Positions 34,657 to 37,309 of a stretch of DNA of 37,309 nt are shown piece after piece. The translations under genes were made by a program, and so were the position numbers. Source of the stretch: Pirellula staleyi DSM 6068 (lineage in GTDB: Bacteria > Planctomycetota > Planctomycetia > Pirellulales > Pirellulaceae); the NCBI GenBank assembly GCA_945900945.1, contig CAMDKL010000048.1, positions 1-37,309 on the forward strand, read 5' to 3'. The number at the start of each line of letters is the position of its first letter. Position 1 is the stretch's first letter. The notes below the pieces were generated by a model that was given only the letters and a program-made list of their open reading frames with translations, did not search any database and was not told where the DNA came from.

Positions 34657-34745
34657 GCTGAAATGATCTATCTGGTTTGTTGGTTGCTTACGGCAACCGT
34701 TTATGCGAATCAATACGCTCGAAAATCCACGAGATTTAAAAGCGA

Positions 34746-35042
34746 TTAGGTCGAATGTTCGACATTGAGTTCATCGAATTGCTGATCAAACATCATTCGG
34801 ATGACGCGAATGGCTTCATCTGCGTCCGGTCCTTGGGCCCGAAGCACCAACTCGGATCCCTGGGTTGCACCGAGGGTCAACAGGCTCAAAATGCTACGGC
34901 AGTCGGCTATCTGACCGGCGCGTTCTAGCTCGATCTGGCATTGAAAGCCAGTCGCTGCTCGAACCAGTTTGTCTGCTGGCCGCATGTGCAATCCCTCAGG
35001 ATTGTTGACAGTGACCGTGCAATGTTGGATGGCCGTTGACAT
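34746..35042 (-). CDS. ptsH: HPr phosphocarrier protein
   Basis: This 98-residue phosphocarrier is phosphorylated by enzyme I on His19 (NPEGLHMRPADKL). Ser50 in DCRSILSLLTLGA stands exactly 31 residues later, the spacing of Ser46 to His15 in ordinary HPr, so control by an HPr kinase is possible. The common HAR is HMR here. The start is ATG 35042 (MSTAIQHCTV); an in-frame TTG at 35057 is less likely. The protein has a C-terminal extension of about 8 residues after the last helix. It lies 23 bases after the IIA gene, so the two are co-transcribed; it may be the NPr-type carrier of a regulatory PTS. Confidence 0.93.
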   Translation of the reverse strand: MSTAIQHCTVTVNNPEGLHMRPADKLVRAATGFQCQIELERAGQIADCRSILSLLTLGATQGSELVLRAQGPDADEAIRVIRMMFDQQFDELNVEHST

Positions 35043-35065
35043 ACTTTTCTGAATCAAGTGAATTG

Positions 35066-35542
35066 TTAGCTGCCGAATTGATTCCCGTCAGCTTCGACCA
35101 GTAGTTGGGAAATATCGTCAATCGTTTTGGATTGACGCAACAACCGGCAAAACATGTCGTCTCGCAGTTGGCGCGAGATATTTTCTAGTGCCCTCAAATG
35201 ATCCCCAGGGCGATCTGGGGGCGATACCAGCAAGAAGAAAAGGGAGGCCACCTGGCCATCAAGCGACTCAAAGTCCAGGCCAGTCTGGCTCACGCCGACT
35301 GTCCCGATGAGCTTTTCGACGCTCGCATGTTTCGTATGCGGAACGGCAACACCTCGACCAATACCAGTACTGCCTAATTCCTCACGTTTCATAATGGCTT
35401 TGATAATGTCGGCCTGGTCCGCTGCCTTGATATCACCAGCGTTTACGAGTGACTGGACCAGTTCCGTGATCACGCCTTCTTTGGTTGTCGCAGTAAGTTC
35501 TGCACAAATCGCTTTTCGAGATATAAATACATCAAACTTCAT
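35066..35542 (-). CDS. ptsN: PTS IIA protein of fructose/mannitol (PtsN) type
   Basis: This 158-residue single-domain IIA accepts phosphate from HPr on His69 (GRGVAVPHTKHASVEKLIG). The N-terminal start is MKFDVFISRKAICAEL, with AAGGG 10 bases upstream; the 14 open codons before it are not family-like. FFLLVSPPDRPGDHLRALEN is the other conserved family segment. No IIB or IIC permease domain is present here or nearby, which points to a regulatory role like PtsN of the nitrogen PTS rather than sugar uptake. It lies 118 bases after hpf and 23 bases before HPr, the gene order of the rpoN-hpf-ptsN cluster minus rpoN and rapZ. Confidence 0.92.
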   Translation of the reverse strand: MKFDVFISRKAICAELTATTKEGVITELVQSLVNAGDIKAADQADIIKAIMKREELGSTGIGRGVAVPHTKHASVEKLIGTVGVSQTGLDFESLDGQVASLFFLLVSPPDRPGDHLRALENISRQLRDDMFCRLLRQSKTIDDISQLLVEADGNQFGS

Positions 35543-35660
35543 TACTTGTGGACCCTTGCAACTAACCAGTGATTCCGGCACCATTTCGAGGGAAACTGCG
35601 AATTGGATTCGAATAGTGGAAATGGATGAAATAAAAGGTGGAAAACGACAATCGCGAAGC

Positions 35661-35993
35661 CTAGACTTCGTTATTACCCGTGTGTTTGACTGGTGTAGCC
35701 TTGTGATCGGTTACTTTTTCTTTGTGTTTTCGAATCTGCTGCTCGACTTTGCCAATCGTTAAATCCAACGCGGCCAGGATGGATGGGGCCTGAGCTGTGG
35801 CAACGAAGTCAGGCGAATGTTCAGCCGAAACGTTGATTTCGACGGTGGGCTTATCCAAGTGCTCGAGATCCACGGTCACTTCGATCGCATTGATCCGATC
35901 GAATAATCGCCGCACTTTCCCGGCCTTTTCAATGATGATAGCTTGGTCTTCGGGCTTTAGGTGGCCATGGCGAGCTGAAACGTTGACTTGCAC
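35661..35993 (-). CDS. hpf: Ribosome hibernation-promoting factor (HPF/YfiA family)
   Basis: This 110-residue short-form HPF binds the 30S decoding region and silences idle ribosomes. The family pattern is clear: VQVNVSARHGHLKPEDQAII at the N-terminus, KAGKVRRLFDRINAIEVTVD in the middle, VEINVSAEHSPDFVATAQA, and DLTIGKVEQQIRKHKEK at the end. The start is a GTG at 35993 with GGAG 7 bases before it. The frame is open to 36113, but the extra 40 residues are unlike HPF and are rejected. There is no long C-terminal dimerisation domain, so it would act with another factor or give inactive 70S particles as short HPFs do. It leads the PTS gene run. Confidence 0.92.
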   Translation of the reverse strand: MQVNVSARHGHLKPEDQAIIIEKAGKVRRLFDRINAIEVTVDLEHLDKPTVEINVSAEHSPDFVATAQAPSILAALDLTIGKVEQQIRKHKEKVTDHKATPVKHTGNNEV

Positions 35994-36114
35994 GAAGGAA
36001 CTCCACAAGGAGGACGAGGTGTTGGAACACAAAATACAAAACCTACCCCGTTTGAACAGGACTTGGGATGGTAGGTCCACCGAGATTGTAACTCTTTCCA
36101 GCGATGCCCACAAA

Positions 36115-36150
36115 TCCTAGTTGAGGAGGTTTTCCTAGTTGAAGAGGTTT
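36115..36150. repeat. 18-bp tandem repeat upstream of hpf
   Basis: Two adjacent copies, TCCTAGTTGAGGAGGTTT and TCCTAGTTGAAGAGGTTT, differ at one base. They lie about 120-155 bases upstream of the hpf GTG. Paired sites of this size are a common shape for regulator binding sites, but no factor can be named. Confidence 0.65.
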
Positions 36151-36312
36151 GTCGTCAAACTTGACCAGTTTAGACCTGAACGGAGGTCTATTTTGCCGCG
36201 AGAGCAGCTTGGGGCGTACAGCGTGGACGATCGCTCCGCGATTGTAGTGTTTTAAGAAAGCCGTTTTCTCCCACCAATACTTTGAAAACACCACTTGCTC
36301 TCTACACTAGTT

Positions 36313-36361
36313 GGTAGGTACCAGGCAGCTTCCGAATGGGCCGGCCGCTACCGAATGGGCC
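36313..36361. repeat. GGTAGGTACCAGG / CCGAATGGGCC repeats, left of the nucleotidyltransferase module
   Basis: GGTAGGTACCAGG (36313-36325) is followed by CCGAATGGGCC twice (36332-36342 and 36351-36361). The same two words occur on the far side of the two-gene module at 37093-37156. Similar GGTACC-rich REP-like repeats are known in planctomycetes. Confidence 0.7.
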
Positions 36362-36401
36362 CTGGCAAACTCCATCGAAGAGCCCAAGGATCCCAATTTA
36401 A

Positions 36402-36611
36402 TCAGATCCTGAAATTGAGGGGCGGCGTCGAAATGAGATCCGATTGGAGTGGCCCAAGTCGTTTAGCATTCTGAAGATCTTTCGCTAGATCACGCAATTC
36501 GTCGACAATATCCAATCGGCGCAAGACAGCTTCTTGCGACATATCGCAGCTAGCGCCTCGTGATTGTGCCTTGAATAGTTGCATGTTTCGTTCTGACGAA
36601 TTGTGAATCAT
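36402..36611 (-). CDS. Small partner protein of the nucleotidyltransferase (unknown function)
   Basis: This 69-residue protein has a helical, charged core (LRRLDIVDELRDLAKDLQNA, residues 31-50) and short polar ends. I do not recognise a named family. Its start codon overlaps the stop of the nucleotidyltransferase gene (4 bases, CTATGA), so the pair is translationally coupled. Such two-gene units of a minimal nucleotidyltransferase and a small helical protein recur in bacterial genomes and often behave like toxin-antitoxin systems; whether this one does is inference. ATGs at 36584 and 36542 are alternative starts. Confidence 0.6.
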   Translation of the reverse strand: MIHNSSERNMQLFKAQSRGASCDMSQEAVLRRLDIVDELRDLAKDLQNAKRLGPLQSDLISTPPLNFRI

Positions 36612-37072
36612 AGGGTTACCATTCGACGCAAGGCGTCAATATCGGCGAGGTCCTGCGGTCTTCCGGCAACTTCTTTCATACGAATCAGTCCTCCTTTTGA
36701 CACAATCTTTAACGATTGCGTGCCTAGCTGAATCACTTCTCGATCTGCCCAAACTTTTTCAAAGACAGGCGCCACGAGCATCAGGTCGAGCGTCGTCAAT
36801 TCGGTCTCAAAAGCTCGAGAGACACGAAACAGCACGCTCTCCTTGCTGGTACCCGGGTTAAAACGAAACGTTCCTGCTTCTAGATCGTATTCAATCTTAG
36901 CAAGCTGTTCGCGAGCATGATCTAATTGCTCGGGACGAATGAGCATGTCGATGTCTTTCGTCAATCGTGGGTAACCATGAACAACAACCGCCAGCCCTCC
37001 ACAAAGAGCATAATCAATCTCTGAGCGATCAAAACAATCAGCTATTTTAAGCAGCTCATCCTTCAATTTCAT
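36608..37072 (-). CDS. Minimal nucleotidyltransferase (AbiEii/MNT-like)
   Basis: This 154-residue protein has the nucleotidyltransferase fold core: YALCGGLAVVVHGYPRLTKD then IDMLI. That is the family G-G-x(n)-h-D-x-D pattern, with D-I-D (KDIDML) as metal ligands at about residues 40-42. A third carboxylate may be in TTLDLMLVAPVFEKVW. The C-terminus (LIRMKEVAGRPQDLADIDAL) is the typical helical end of this kind of protein. Members modify proteins or tRNA ends by NMP transfer, or have AbiE-type phage defence roles. No clear Shine-Dalgarno precedes the ATG. With the 69-residue partner it forms a two-gene module bracketed by repeats, hinting at mobility. Confidence 0.82.
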   Translation of the reverse strand: MKLKDELLKIADCFDRSEIDYALCGGLAVVVHGYPRLTKDIDMLIRPEQLDHAREQLAKIEYDLEAGTFRFNPGTSKESVLFRVSRAFETELTTLDLMLVAPVFEKVWADREVIQLGTQSLKIVSKGGLIRMKEVAGRPQDLADIDALRRMVTL

Positions 37073-37089
37073 TCGTGATCATATCCGAT

Positions 37090-37156
37090 GATGGTAGGTA
37101 CCAGGTGATGGTAGGTACCAGGTACCTACCGAATGCCAGGCACCAACCGAATGGGC
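37090..37156. repeat. 17-bp tandem repeat and GGTAGGTACC palindrome, right of the module
   Basis: GATGGTAGGTACCAGGT occurs twice in tandem (37090-37106 and 37107-37123). The second copy runs into a perfect 10-bp inverted repeat, GGTAGGTACC-a-GGTACCTACC (37110-37130). CCGAATGGGC follows at 37147-37156. These match the words left of the module at 36313-36361. Confidence 0.8.
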
Positions 37157-37184
37157 ACCAACCGCTTTCCGGGTTTGCAGCTGC

Positions 37185-37309
37185 CTACACACCAAATATA
37201 GCAAGTAGCGTCCCGAATACTGCCACCGGGGCGAAAAAAAAGAACAGGCCTAATCGGGTTCGGCGAGCGAGAAGGCACTGTGAAGCGGCAAAGAATGAAA
37301 GCCCAAAAC
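37185..37309 (-). CDS. C-terminal end of a possible membrane protein (runs off window)
   Basis: The last 40 codons of a minus-strand frame, ending at TAG (37185-37187), encode a hydrophobic tail, RLGLFFFFAPVAVFGTLLAIFGV, preceded by a basic turn (LLARRTR). The pattern is a plausible last membrane helix of an incomplete gene, but a chance open frame is possible because only 125 bases are visible. Confidence 0.3.
   Translation of the reverse strand, partial: FGLSFFAASQCLLARRTRLGLFFFFAPVAVFGTLLAIFGV

Larger units (their letters stand above)
35994..36401. other. Leader region of hpf, with repeats
   Basis: This 408-base gap should contain the promoter of the hpf-PTS-RNase run. It holds an 18-bp tandem repeat at 36115-36150, a partial GGTAGGT at 36070-36076 and the left repeat block (36313-36361) of the nucleotidyltransferase module. 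The open frame on the minus strand at 36043-36294 is not family-like. Confidence 0.55.

Overview
The window looks like chromosomal DNA of a planctomycete, most likely of the Pirellulaceae (Rhodopirellula/Blastopirellula relatives). The clues are the DUF1549/DUF1553 plus DUF1501 gene pair, a secreted beta-propeller/HEAT/CxxCH haem-binding protein of the PVC type, two Uma2-family nucleases, a fused aroD-aroE gene, and intergenic palindromic repeats built around GCGCTAGCCCCGGG. No rRNA, tRNA, CRISPR array or intact transposase gene was found.

Layout: 94-1497 (-) PiT phosphate transporter; 1498-1925 palindrome-rich gap; 1926-7160 (+) a secretory operon (DUF1549/DUF1553 cytochrome-like protein, DUF1501 protein, PPC-domain protein); 7623-10179 (-) a secreted CocE-type hydrolase and a Uma2 nuclease; 10300-10752 (+) an N-terminally shortened ArsR/SmtB zinc-sensor-like gene and a His-rich small protein; 10695-15411 (-) a tightly packed operon of a DUF1611/DgcN-like protein, an enolase-superfamily epimerase (DgcA or Ala-Glu epimerase) and a secreted CehA/McbA-like metallohydrolase; 15412-16533 a long gap with decayed membrane-protein reading frames; 16534-19527 (+) B12-dependent ribonucleotide reductase; 19700-20245 (-) a second Uma2; 20572-23709 (+) the large PVC haem-binding protein; 23938-25719 (-) aspartyl-tRNA synthetase; 25925-28595 (+) trpG/pabA, aroDE, yraN; 28670-28999 (-) a small membrane protein, perhaps frameshifted; 29369-30847 (-) a sodium:solute symporter; 31097-35993 (-) hpf, PTS IIA (ptsN-like), HPr, enzyme I and RNase E/G in one directional run; 36402-37072 (-) a nucleotidyltransferase plus a small partner, bracketed by repeats; and finally the C-terminal tail of a possible membrane protein running off the window.

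Three groups stand out. The DUF1611-epimerase-metallohydrolase operon fits catabolism of D-glutamate or murein peptides. The hpf-ptsN-HPr-EI-RNase E/G run resembles a regulatory (nitrogen-type) phosphotransferase chain without any sugar permease in view, coupled to ribosome hibernation and RNA decay genes. The ArsR-like/His-rich pair preserves a complete alpha-5 zinc site although the regulator has lost its N-terminus. A family of four dispersed hairpin-forming repeats sits in intergenic gaps, always outside coding sequence.
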